Below are positions 12,751 to 23,094 of a stretch of DNA of 64,000 bases, piece after piece; position 1 is the first letter of the stretch; each line of letters opens with the position of its first letter. Under the pieces are notes generated by a model. It saw nothing but the letters and a program-made list of their open reading frames with translations. It was not told where the DNA came from and ran no database searches. The DNA lies in NCBI GenBank assembly GCA_028751875.1, contig CM054155.1, positions 281,798 through 345,797 on the forward strand, written 5' to 3'. The position numbers and the translations under genes are program-made. This DNA comes from Rapana venosa (lineage: Eukaryota; Mollusca; Gastropoda; Neogastropoda; Muricidae).

Positions 12751-14426
12751 AGGAGTTACTACACACAGTGACACAGGACACAGTTACAAGAAGAGTTACT
12801 ACACACAGTGACAACAGTTACCAGAAAGTTAATACAAGTAACACAGTACAGATTACACACACAGTACACAGGACAACAGTACAAAGAGTACTACACACAG
12901 TGACACAGTTACCAGGAGTTACTACACACAGTAACACATAAGGATTACACACACAGAGAACAGTTACCAGGAGTTACTACACACAGACACAGTACCAAAC
13001 TTACTACACACAGTGACACAGTTACCAGGAGTTACTACACACAACACAGTACCAGATTACAACACAGGACAAGTTACCAGGAGTATATCAACACAGTACA
13101 CAGGAACAGACACCAGGAGTTACTACACACAGTGACACAGTTACCAGACGTTACTACACACAGTGACACAGTTACCAGGAGTTACTACACACAGTGACAC
13201 AGGACACAGTTACCAGGAGTTACTACACACAGTGACACAGGACACAGTTACCAGGAGTTACTACACACACTGACACAGTAACCAGAAGTTACTACACACA
13301 GTGACACAGTAACCAGGAGCTACTACACACAGTGACACAGACACCAGGAGTTACTACACACAGTGACACAGTAACCAGGAGTTACTACACACAGTGACAC
13401 AGGACACAGTTACCAGGAGTTACTACACACATTGACACAGTAACCAGAAGTTACTACACACAGTGACACAGACACCAGGAGTTACTACACACAGTGACAC
13501 AGACACCAGGAGTTACTACACACAGTGACACAGTTACCAGGGCTTACTACACACAGTGACACAGTTACCAGGAGTTACTACACACAGTGACACAGTTACC
13601 AGGAGTTACTACACACAGTGACACAGGACACAGACACCAGGAGTTACTACACACAGTGACACAGTTACCAGACGTTACTACACACAGTGACACCGTTACC
13701 AGGAGTTACTACACACAGTGACACAGTTACCAGGAGTTACTACACACAGTGACACAGTTACCAGGAGTTACTACACACAGTGACACAGGACACAGTTACA
13801 GGAGTTACTACACACAGTGACACAGTTACCAGGAGTTACTACACACAGTGACACAGACACCAGGAGTTACTACACACAGTGACACAGTACACCAGGAGTT
13901 ACTACACACACTGACACAGTTACCAGGAGTTACTACACACAGTGACACAGACACCAGGAGTTACTACACACAGTGACACAGTTACCAGGAGTTACTACAC
14001 ACAGTGACACAGGACACAGACACCAGGAGTTACTATACACAGTGACACAGTAACCAGGAGTTACTACACACACTGACACAGTTACCAGGAGTTACTACAC
14101 ACAGTGACACAGACACCAGGAGTTACTACACACAGTGACACAGTTACCAGGAGTTACTACACACAGTGACACAGACACCAGGAGTTACTACACACAGTGA
14201 CACAGTAACCAGGAGTTACTACACACACTGACACAGTTACCAGGAGTTACTACACACACTGACACAGACACCAGGAGTTACTACACACAGTGACACAGTT
14301 ACCAGGAGTTACTACACACAGTGACACAGACACCAGGAGTTACTACACACAGTGACACAGACACCAGGAGGTACTACACACACTGACACAGTAACCAGGA
14401 GTTACTACACACAGTGACACAGGACA
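12751..14426. repeat. Minisatellite of about 31 bp related to its left neighbour, intron 4
   Basis: Units carry ggagttactacacacagtga followed by cacag and either ttacca or acacca. The ggagttacta and cagttacca parts are shared with the 9175-12750 array, so the two arrays have a common ancestor. Units from 12760 to 13110 are irregular. Confidence 0.96.
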
Positions 14427-14734
14427 AATAATAGAAATAACCTATATAAATCGAGCCTCTTGTATTCAGGCAGTGACCTATGGAATAAACTCCCCAACAA
14501 TTTGAAATGTATTAAAAGCAAAAATCAGTATAAAACACATCTAAAAAGATATTTCATGAATAAAAGTACAGAACATGACTTGTAAACTGAAGAGAGTGAT
14601 TTCAGTGTCACTGACGTTATTCTTGTCATTAAAATCAGATATGACCCAAGTTTTCATATTCATATAGAGTACATGTGTAAGCATTGATCTATATATGGGT
14701 TGATATGATATCAACCCCAGCACGCTTTGAATCT

Positions 14735-14785
<51 letters not shown>

Positions 14786-15946
14786 AAGTGTGTGAGTGCG
14801 TGTGTGTTGTGTAATTGGTTCGGTTTTGGTTTTTTACTTTCTTGCTGTTTTGGCCTTTTTAGTTCTTTTGTGTTACACAAAAATATGCTGATTTATTTAG
14901 TTTTGTCGCTGTTAGTTTTCTGTTTCATTGTATTAGATGAGCTAAATTGTTATTGCTGACGTTAGTACTGCTGGGTGGGTTTACATTGCCTGAATTTATT
15001 CTTTGATCGAAGGATTAACGTTGTTCTGCCTCAAATCAAAAAGCACATGTACATGCCTGTATATGACATGGGGAAAGGGAGGGAATGGATGTCTTTGTTA
15101 TACTTCTTTGCTCTGAATCCAATAGCTGTTGGGGATATGGGTGAGGGGATATGGGTGAGGATGTGTATGTGTATGTAAGTGTTTAAATGATACATCAGTT
15201 TCCCCTGTTTATATCCATTTGGTTGTTGTTGTTATTGTTGGTGGTGGTGGGGGTGGGGTTCTGGTTTATTTTGCTTTTTGTTTGTTTTGGGTTTAGGGTA
15301 GTTTTCTTGGGGAGGGGGAGGGGGTATTTGGGACTCTTTTTCTCGTCTTTTGTTAGTTCTATATTGTTCTTCATTTGTCTTGGCTGTTATTCTTGTCCTA
15401 TGTTAGTTATTGTCGCTGTTGTTGTTGTGTACGTATGTTTGTGTTTGTTTGATTGTTTATTTCCTTGTTGTGGTTGTTCTTGTTGATTCATCTTTTTGTT
15501 TTGTTTTATTCAGTTGTTTGTATGGTATGGTTGAAGGTTTGTGTGTGTATGTGTGTGTGAGGGGGTGGGGAGGGAAGCAGTTGGTGTGTTTTTTTTTTAT
15601 ATTATTCTGTTTTGTCTTCTTTGTTTGTTTTGGTTTGGTTTTTCTTTGTTACTTGCTTGTGTTATGACGGATATTTTTTCAAGATTTTTGAATTATTTGA
15701 ATTGTATGGTTTAATATTTTCTGGGGTTTTTTGTTTTGTTTTTAATTCCACATATGCATATGTTATTGTTTTTCTTGTTTGATTTGCATAGTTTACCATA
15801 GATTTCTTATTCTATGTCTGCATATACATTATTTTTTTTGCTTGCTTTTTTTTCTTTAGATAGATGGCTTTGATGAAAAAAAGCAAATGCACTGCTTATT
15901 CAATGTACCATCTGAAAATAAAAGTTTGACTTTGACTTTGACTTTG
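14427..15946 (+). mobile_element. 5'-truncated non-LTR retrotransposon 3' end inserted in the minisatellite
   Basis: The left part translates in one frame to SDLWNKLPNNLKCIKSKNQY, then KTHLKRYF, the usual C-terminus of CR1/L2/jockey-type reverse transcriptase proteins, ending in a stop. A long T/G-rich 3' UTR with a (TG)n at about 14739-14782 follows, then AATAAAAG and the tail (TTTGAC)n. The six bases aggaca occur on both sides (14421-14426 and 15947-15952), a candidate target-site duplication. The minisatellite resumes to the right with cagacaccacggagttac. Confidence 0.8.
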
Positions 15947-16180
15947 AGGACACAGACACCACGGAGTTACTAACCAGCCAGTCATTGCAACAACTGTCTT
16001 CTTTGACAAAAATGGTACCAGTTCCTCAACAACTGTCTTCTTTGACAAAAATGGTACCAGTTCCTCAACAACCAAGTCTCTTACAAAGTACATTCCTCAC
16101 AACTGTCTTCTTTGACAAAAATTGTACCAGTTCCTCAACAACCAAGACATCGACAATCCTGCTTCCCGACATCAGCTGAG
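15947..16180. repeat. Array remnant plus about 39-bp repeat, three copies
   Basis: After a last fragment of the 31-bp array, the motif actgtcttctttgacaaaaa with tggtaccagttcctcaaca occurs about three times between 15985 and 16145, the third after an inserted segment. Confidence 0.8.
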
Positions 16181-16344
16181 GTATCAAACAACTTCTCCAA
16201 AAATAACTTGTTCTATTTGCTATGCTTTACAAGCATTAAAAGAAAGAAAGAAACAAACAAACAAACAATTCAAAGTCCTCCACAAAGTCGTACCCTTGTT
16301 CAATAATATATTAAAAGCAGACTGCCAACTATCTATGTAACTAT

Positions 16345-16500
16345 AAACTGCAAATACACACGCACACTCATTCATACACACACACAAACACAGACACATA
16401 AACACACACACATACACTCATTCACTCACTCACTCACTACACACACACACACACTCTCTCTCTCTCTCTCACTCACTCACTCAACACTCTCTCTCTCTAA
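16345..16500. repeat. (CA)n, (ACTC)n and (CT)n microsatellites, intron 4
   Basis: Adjacent CA, ACTC and CT tracts in a simple-sequence block. Confidence 0.9.
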
Positions 16501-16614
16501 ACTTCATAAATATAATTTAGAAACACAAAAAAAGCTTTACCATGTCCTTCATGGGAGATGAATAAAGCCTGTTTTGATATAGAATAAATTAAAGAAAAAA
16601 AGAATGAAAATCAA

Positions 16615-17760
16615 AACATCATGGTTGCAGATGTTCAGTCGCATATTGAAAATAAGTATACTGACTGCTTAAAAGTTTATACGGATGGATCTGTTCTACA
16701 AAATCATGACACAGACTCTGCATGTCATATCAGCACTTAAAATTGAGAAATCGTACTATCTTGGTAAACATCGTTCAATATTTACAGCTGAACTTATTGC
16801 AGTTCTTATGGCTCTTAACTATATTCTTGATTTTCCATTTTCCGTCTTTTATATCTTGCTTTGTGTTGACTCCAAGTCAGTATTGTATGCTATAAAATCC
16901 CCAAACTTCAAGAAGGTCTCCAGAATTATTTTTGAAATTAAATATGTCATACACCTCCTAAGTTTAAGAGGTATTCCTGTTTCTTTTTGTTGAGTGCCTT
17001 CTCACGTTGGAATTTTTTCAAATGAGTGGGCTGACAGAGCTGCAAAAAAGGGGGCAAGACATGATATGGAATCGATAGAACTGGATGTTCCCTTATCTCT
17101 ACAGGAAGGATACTGTATATTAGAACAAACTTCATGGGGTAAGCTTAAAGAATCTGATCAATTCAAAGAAAGATATTTAAAAAGTTGTCTGACCACTGCC
17201 CATATTTCTTGTTATATGGCTCCTTCTCAAATAGATTCGCGTTTTATGACCGTGAGAAGGGTTAATTCACTATATTTTAGAATGAAGTTAAATGCATTCC
17301 TTACAAAATTTTGTAAACATGTTAGATGTCTATGTGGGGATCATATTTCCAATACTCATATGATATTTGAATGCCCTATTGTAAAACCTTTTTTAACCTA
17401 CATTTTCTGAACAGTCTCTGGAAAATGTATTTGAAAATTCAAAGCTAGCCTTTGCCATTGCCAGATGTTTATTGCATAGTCCACTTGAATATTTATTGTA
17501 GTTACATTATTGTTATCTCATGTTTCCACATTGTTGAGTTTATATTTTGCTCCTGTTTAAAAGTATTATCATTACTTTTCTAGGGTTTTTTTTGGGGGGG
17601 TTGTGGGTTTTTCAAACCAACACTGATGCTATTTCTTAACCTTTTCTCCTTCCACTCTTTCTTCTCCCTTCTTTAACTTCCACTACACTTTCTATTTCCC
17701 TCGTCTAATATCACTTAGAGTGAACAGACGTTAAATTGAAGACAACAACAACTCTCTCTC
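16615..17760 (+). mobile_element. Degenerate non-LTR retrotransposon with RNase H domain (I-like), 3' part
   Basis: The plus strand encodes VYTDGSVLQN, TAELIAVLMALNYIL, CVDSKSVLYAIKS and PSHVGIFSNEWADRAAKKGA. These carry the Asp, Glu, Asp and His/Asp positions expected of the RNase H domain found in I-clade and related LINEs. A downstream CLCGDHISNTHMIFECP segment resembles the C-terminal Cys/His region. A frameshift near 16730 and a TGA at 16991-16993, where the family usually has Trp before PSHVG, show it is dead. The 3' UTR contains gtctaatatcacttagagtg, then aacagacgttaaattg near 17703-17740, repeated elsewhere in the window. Confidence 0.75.
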
Positions 17761-17779
17761 ACTCACTGACTCACCACAC

Positions 17780-17823
17780 CACATCACACACACACACACA
17801 CATACCCACACACACACACACCA

Positions 17824-17886
<63 letters not shown>
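17780..17886. repeat. (CA)n microsatellite next to exon 4 donor
   Basis: On the transcript strand this is (TG)n starting 17 bases after the exon 4 end, with a few interruptions near 17805-17830. Confidence 0.97.
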
Positions 17887-17901
17887 CGATGTGAGCCCTA
17901 C

Positions 17902-18066
17902 TTTCCAGCCTCTGCACCAGCTCCTTGTTGCGCGCGGCGTCCTCGGGGGCCATCCTCATGCCCTCTGTGGGCACGTACAGCACCGTCTTCCCATCCAGCT
18001 TCCACCGCGTGTCCGTCAGGCTGGCCAGGAACTTGTGCAGCTGCGCTGAAAAGTCGTTTTTGATGC
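17902..18066 (-). CDS. DNAH2: DNAH2-like exon 4 (residues about 220-274)
   Basis: The exon encodes IKNDFSAQLHKFLASLTDTR, then WKLDGKTVLYVPTEGMRM and NKELVQRLE. This is a strongly conserved DNAH2 segment (human HLHKFLACLTDTRYKLEG and KDKELVQRLE). The acceptor is GGGCAG/GC and the donor GAAA/GTAGGG; the split codon completes with CC of exon 5 to give Thr. A (TG)n tract on the transcript strand begins 17 bases past the exon end. Confidence 0.93.
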
Positions 18067-18174
18067 CTGCCCTGTTAAGGAACACTACTGGTGGGCCTGA
18101 CATCGGGGGAGGGGGGAACAGCTCAAGGAGAAAGTAGACATCATGACTGCACAACTGAAAGACTGGCTAAAATC

Positions 18175-18594
18175 ATCTAATAATAATAATAAATGAAATA
18201 AATATAGCGATATATCTTGCAAAGACAAATCAAAGTGCTTGCACTCAACTCATTCTTACACAGTCATACAAACAATAACAATTAATAGTCCTAACAAGTC
18301 CAAATGTGAGCACACACACACACACACACACATAGATTAGACACTTCGGCAAGGTGATGGAATTTTGGCTGTTGAAGGCAGGGACAATAACGAGATGAAT
18401 CAGGAGGGAAAATCTTAGGTTTGAAATAAATGTCTTGAGGCTGGATTTAAAAGTGTCATAAGAAGGCTTTTGGCACAGAGAGAGTGAGAGGTCATTTCAG
18501 ATCGATGGACCACAAATAGAGAAAGAGTGACAGCCAACGGTGGATTGGTTGAATCTAGGTATTCATAAGCACAAGGTATCTGCAGCAGAGCATA
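18175..18594 (-). mobile_element. 3' fragment of L2/CR1-like LINE family, intron 3
   Basis: The sequence parallels 3528-4000 of the larger copy: (TAA)n, tatagcgatatatcttgcaa, gtgcttgcactcaactcatt, a CA tract, then gaggctggatttaaaagtgt and cagccaacggtggattggtt. The last part is the reverse complement of the C-terminal coding end. It is strongly diverged and 5' truncated. Confidence 0.75.
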
Positions 18595-18907
18595 GTAATT
18601 CTCTGATTCCCCCTGCGGGCTGTTACTATAAATAGCATTCCCACCTTGTGAAATTTCTGTGCTAGAAACTCCCTCTTTTCTATCCCTCTCTTTGTAACTG
18701 CCTTCTTCCTTTTCTTTCTGTCACCTCCTTCTTGTCTAGTTTCTGACTGTTCTGGTCCATTCTCATGGCTTTTCTTCAGAAAGGCTTAACTGCTGCTTCT
18801 CATTGCTTTCCTTTAGTTCCCCGGTCAAAGGTCATGACCGGCACCTGGCAGGGCATGGCTATAAATAAACGGGGGCAAGGGAAAGGCGGCACTAGCGGCT
18901 TCGCGAC

Positions 18908-19075
18908 AGCCGTGTTCAGCCGTAAATTACCATTGTGTCTTTTACACATAGCCTTACACAGTGAATTGTCAAAAAAAAGACAATGGAAGCTAGCCGTGTT
19001 CAGCCGTAAATTACCATTGTGTCTTTTACACATAGCCTTGCACAGTGAATTGTCAAAAAAAAGACAATGGAAGCT
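18908..19075. repeat. Tandem dimer of 84 bp with internal hairpins
   Basis: Two nearly identical 84-bp units meet at 18991/18992. Each contains tgtgtcttttacaca (stem 5, loop 5) and attgtcaaaaaaaagacaat (stem 6, loop 8). The flanking 18595-18907 is also repeated in the right copy but I do not recognise it. Confidence 0.9.
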
Positions 19076-19296
19076 CTCTTTAAAATGAGCTTGAAACAAG
19101 CTTTCTTTTGACTCCATACCCCATTTACTTTCTTTCATACTGGTTGATGTGACAGCAGTTCAAACACACATGAAGATAAACAGGAGAGGTGCAGGCAGAA
19201 ACACAATCACAAAAAAACCCAGGCATATTTAACTCTCTCTCTCTCTCTAAAAAAAAAAAAAGGCAGTCATTTACAATACACACGTACAATAATTAT

Positions 19297-19710
19297 ATGG
19301 AGGATGAGGGGTCTAGAGGTAACACACCGGCCTAGAACATGAAAAGTCTGGGTCAGAAGTGTGTGGTGTTTGAACCCCAGGGTTCCCCATCCATTAGACC
19401 ATGTGTGGTAGTCTGGGTGCTAGTCTTTCGGACAAGATGATAAATCCCATGTGCGACAGAAAATTATTTAGCGCATGTAAAAGAACCCACAGTAACACAA
19501 GAGTTGTCCCTGGCAAAAATCTGTAGAAAAAAGCCACTCTGATAGGAAAACAAATACAATTGCAGACAGGAAAAAGACAAAAAAAAGGTGGCGCTGCTCT
19601 TGTGGCGACGCTCTCTCCCCGGGGATAGCAGCCCGAATTTCATGCAGAGAAATCTGCCGTGACTTATAAGTGGCATAAAATTAAATTCAAATTAAAATAA
19701 ATACAAACAA
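19297..19710 (+). mobile_element. tRNA-headed SINE (family A), intron 3
   Basis: The head has an A-box-like GGGGTCTAGAGGTAACACAC and a degraded B box TTTGAACCCC. The body has CTAGTCTTTCGGACAAGATG, then AGTTGTCCCTGGCAAAAATC and GCCACTCTGATAGG. An A-rich tail follows. The same family in opposite orientation is at 34567-34989, and the duplicate copy is at about 39220-39620. Boundaries are approximate. Confidence 0.75.
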
Positions 19711-19994
19711 CACTGAGCATGTCTGCATGCAGACCAACCTCTCTTTTTTTTTGCTGCCACATTTCCCTGCGGGCACAGCAAAGCCATAGATAAATAAACA
19801 CAGCATAGTACTGTGTGTGAAAGTAATGGATGGCGAGATGGAACACTCTGCCTGCTTGTGTTATATGCACTAAAGAAAACTGAACACACACACTCACACA
19901 TACATATTCTAAGCTCCCTCCCGCCATTCCATAACCCCCTCACCGCCCCCCCTCCCCCCACTAAAATATAATAACTGAAATAACTGCAGGATAC
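19711..19994. other. Unassigned intron 3 sequence beside exon 3 donor
   Basis: No recognised element; C-rich tract at 19935-19965 on the plus strand. Confidence 0.4.
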
Positions 19995-20343
19995 TGTCGG
20001 GCCAGGAGGTGTTTTCGAAGAAGGCGGGAGCGTAGATGCCCATCATGGTCCTCAGCAGACTGTGGATGTAGGCACCATTGACCGTGCCATACTGCACGCT
20101 CTTCAGGAAGTTGTCTCCCCTCACCTCCTTGACGCCAGGGTTCTTGATGAAGTAGGAGAGCTGCTCCACAGGCATGGTGGGCGTCTGGAACTCCAGGCAG
20201 AAGCCGCGGTGCGCGTCCTTGTAGGCCACCAGCATGCGCAGGCCGGGGTCCGCCAGGAAGGCGTTGAGGGAGTCCAGGTGTGCTTCTGTCCAGTCCTCAG
20301 CCTTCAGGCCCGTGATCACCATGCGCTCCTTCACCATCTGCAG
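19995..20343 (-). CDS. DNAH2: DNAH2-like exon 3 (residues about 104-219)
   Basis: The exon encodes LQMVKERMVITGLKAEDW near its start, then FCLEFQTP, LSYFIKNPG, QYGTVNGAYIHSLL and APAFFENTSWPDS. These align in order with the conserved N-terminal block of DNAH2 (human equivalents include QFGTVRGPYI and NTGWPESI). The acceptor is TGACAG/CTGCAG; a second possible acceptor six bases later keeps the frame. An in-frame stop just upstream of the acceptor rules out a longer exon. The donor is GACA/GTATCC, leaving one base that joins GC of exon 4 to make the Ser codon of PDSIKNDF. A minisatellite begins within a few bases of the acceptor. A frameshifted duplicate of the exon is at 39899-40254. Confidence 0.92.
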
Positions 20344-20349
20344 CTGTCA

Positions 20350-22850
20350 CCCAGTCACCACACTGCATTACTATACTATACGAGTCAAGTCACCACGTTG
20401 CTTTACTATACTATACTATACAAGTCAAGTCACCACATTGCTTTACTATACTATACTATACTATACAAGTCAAGTTACCACATTGCTTTACTATACTATA
20501 CTATACTATACAAGTCAAGTCACCACATTGCTTTACTATACTATACTATACAAGTCAAGTCACCACATTGCTTTACTATACGAGTCGAGTCACCACATTG
20601 CTTTACTATACGAGTCAAGTCACCACATTGCTTTACTATACTATACTATACAAGTCAAGTCACCACATTGCTTTACTATACTATACTATACAAGTCAAGT
20701 CACCACATTGCTTTACTATACTATACTATACGAGTCAAGTCACCACATTGCTTTACTATACTATACTATACAAGTCAAGTCACCACATTGCTTTACTATA
20801 CTATACTATACAAGTCAAGTCACCACACTGCATTACTGTACTATACGAGTCAAGTCACCACGTTGCTTTACTATACTATACTATACAAGTCAAGTCACCA
20901 CGTTGCTTTACTATACGAGTCAAGTCACCACGTTGCTTTACTATACGAGTCAAGTCACCACATTGCTTTACTATACGAGTCAAGTCACCACGTTGCTTTA
21001 CTATACGAGTCAAGTCACCACATTGCTTTACTATACGAGTCAAGTCACCACATTGCTTTACTATACGAGTCAAGTCACCACGTTGCTTTACTATACGAGT
21101 CAAGTCACCACATTGCTTTAAATATAAAGAGTCAAGTCACCACATTGCTTTACTATACGAGTCAAGTCACCACATTGCTTTACTATACGAGTCAAGTCAC
21201 CACATTGCTTTACTATACTATACTATACAAGTCAAGTCACCACATTGCTTTACTATACGAGTCAAGTCACCACATTGCTTTACTATACGAGTCAAGTCAC
21301 CACATTGCTTTACTATATATCATCAAGTCACCACATTGCTTTACTATACGAGTCAAGTCACCACGTTGCTTTACTATACGAGTCAAGTCACCACATTGCT
21401 TTTACTATACATATACCATTGCTATTACGAGTCAAGTCACCACATTGCTTTACTATACGAGTCAAGTCACCACGTTGCTTTACTATACTATACGAGTCAA
21501 GTCACCACATTGCTTTACTATATGAGTCAAGTCACCACATTGCTTTACTATACGAGTCGAGTCACCACATTGCTTTACTACACGAGTCAAGTCACCACAT
21601 TGCTTTACTATACTATACTAATAACATATACAATAGGTCAAGTCACCACATTGCTTTACTATACAGTCAAGTCACACATTGCTTTACTTTATACTATACA
21701 AGTCAAGTCACCACATTGCTATACTACACGAGTCAAGTCACCACATTGCTTTACTATACTATACTATACAAGTCAAGTCACCACATTGCTTTACTATACT
21801 ATACTATACTATACGAGTCAAGTCACCACATTGCTTTACTATACGAGTCAAGTCACCACATTGCTTTACTATACGAGTCAAGTCACCACATTGCTTTACT
21901 ATACGAGTCAAGTCACCACATTGCTTTACTTACATACACGAGTCAAGTCACCACATTGCTTTACTATACTATACTATACGAGTCAAGTCACCACATTGCT
22001 TTACTATACGAGACAAGTCACCACATTGCTTTACTACACGAGTCAAGTCACCACATTGCTTTACTATACGAGTCAAGTCACCACATTGCTTTACTATACG
22101 AGTCAAGTCACCACATTGCTTTACTACACGAGTCAAGTCACCACATTGCTTTACTATAATATACTAGTCAAGTCACCACATTGGTTTACTATACTATACG
22201 AGTCAAGTCACCACATTGCTTTACTATACTATACGAGTCAAGTCACCACATTGCTTTACTATAATATACTAGTCAAGTCACCACATTGCTTTACTATACT
22301 ATACGAGTCAAGTCACCACATTGCTTTACTATACGAGACAAGTCACCACATTGCTTTACTATACGAGACAAGTCACCACATTGCTTTACTATACGAGTCA
22401 AGTCACCACGTTGCTTTACTATACTATACAAGTCAAGTCACCACGTTGCTTTACTATACTATACGAGTCAAGTCACCACATTGCTTTACTATACGAGTCA
22501 AGCCACCACATTGCTTTACTATACGAGTCAAGTCACCACATTGCTTTACTATACTATACAAGTCAAGTCACCACATTGCTTTACTATACTATACAAGTCA
22601 CCACTATGCATTACTATACTATACGAGTCAAGTCACCACACTGCCATTATATACATATACGAGTCAAGTCACCACTTGCATTTACTATACTATAGGATCA
22701 TCACACAGTCACCGCACAAGTATTACTATACAGTCAAGTCACCACATCACCGCCATGCATGACTATACTATACGAGTCAAGTCACCACAATGCATTACTA
22801 TACTATAGGAGTCATCACCGCAAGTCACCACCATGCATGACTATACTATA
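20350..22850. repeat. 30-bp minisatellite abutting exon 3 acceptor, intron 2
   Basis: Roughly 75 units carry cacattgctttactatacg and agtcaagtcac, with extra actat pentamers in some. The period is a multiple of three, so long open frames arise on the plus strand (YYTSQVTTLL-type repeats). The array starts a few bases from the exon 3 acceptor. Toward its right end units shift to catgcattactatac. Confidence 0.97.
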
Positions 22851-22852
22851 AC

Positions 22853-23085
22853 TATCCTTCGAGTAGACATACTAAACCGAGTGCCCCATGTTGCTAACGC
22901 ACGCAGTAACACTTGCGCACACGTATCAAGTCCCTTGCTTTTTAAGAGTAGGCTTGTATGACCGGGGAACAGATGACAAAATTACTAAACCGCATACACA
23001 TGGGACTGATTAAGCAAGCCACATGAGTGCTTAATTCCAAATTACCCTCGTATAAAAGAATAAATAACATAATAATAACCACATG
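22853..23085 (+). mobile_element. SINE family B fragment between two minisatellites
   Basis: It contains ccttcgagtagacatactaa, then accgagtgcc, cttgcgcacacg and aagagtaggcttgtatg, and ends with a taaaagaataaata tail. The right copy at 42722-42955 is better preserved here and shows cttcggatgagactataaac. The tRNA head is missing. Confidence 0.65.
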
Positions 23086-23094
23086 CATGACTAA

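Noticed and set aside
20062..22808. Plus-strand frames of 487 and 746 codons with Tyr/Thr/Leu repeats
   Set aside because: By-product of the 30-bp array; the first part is antisense to exon 3.
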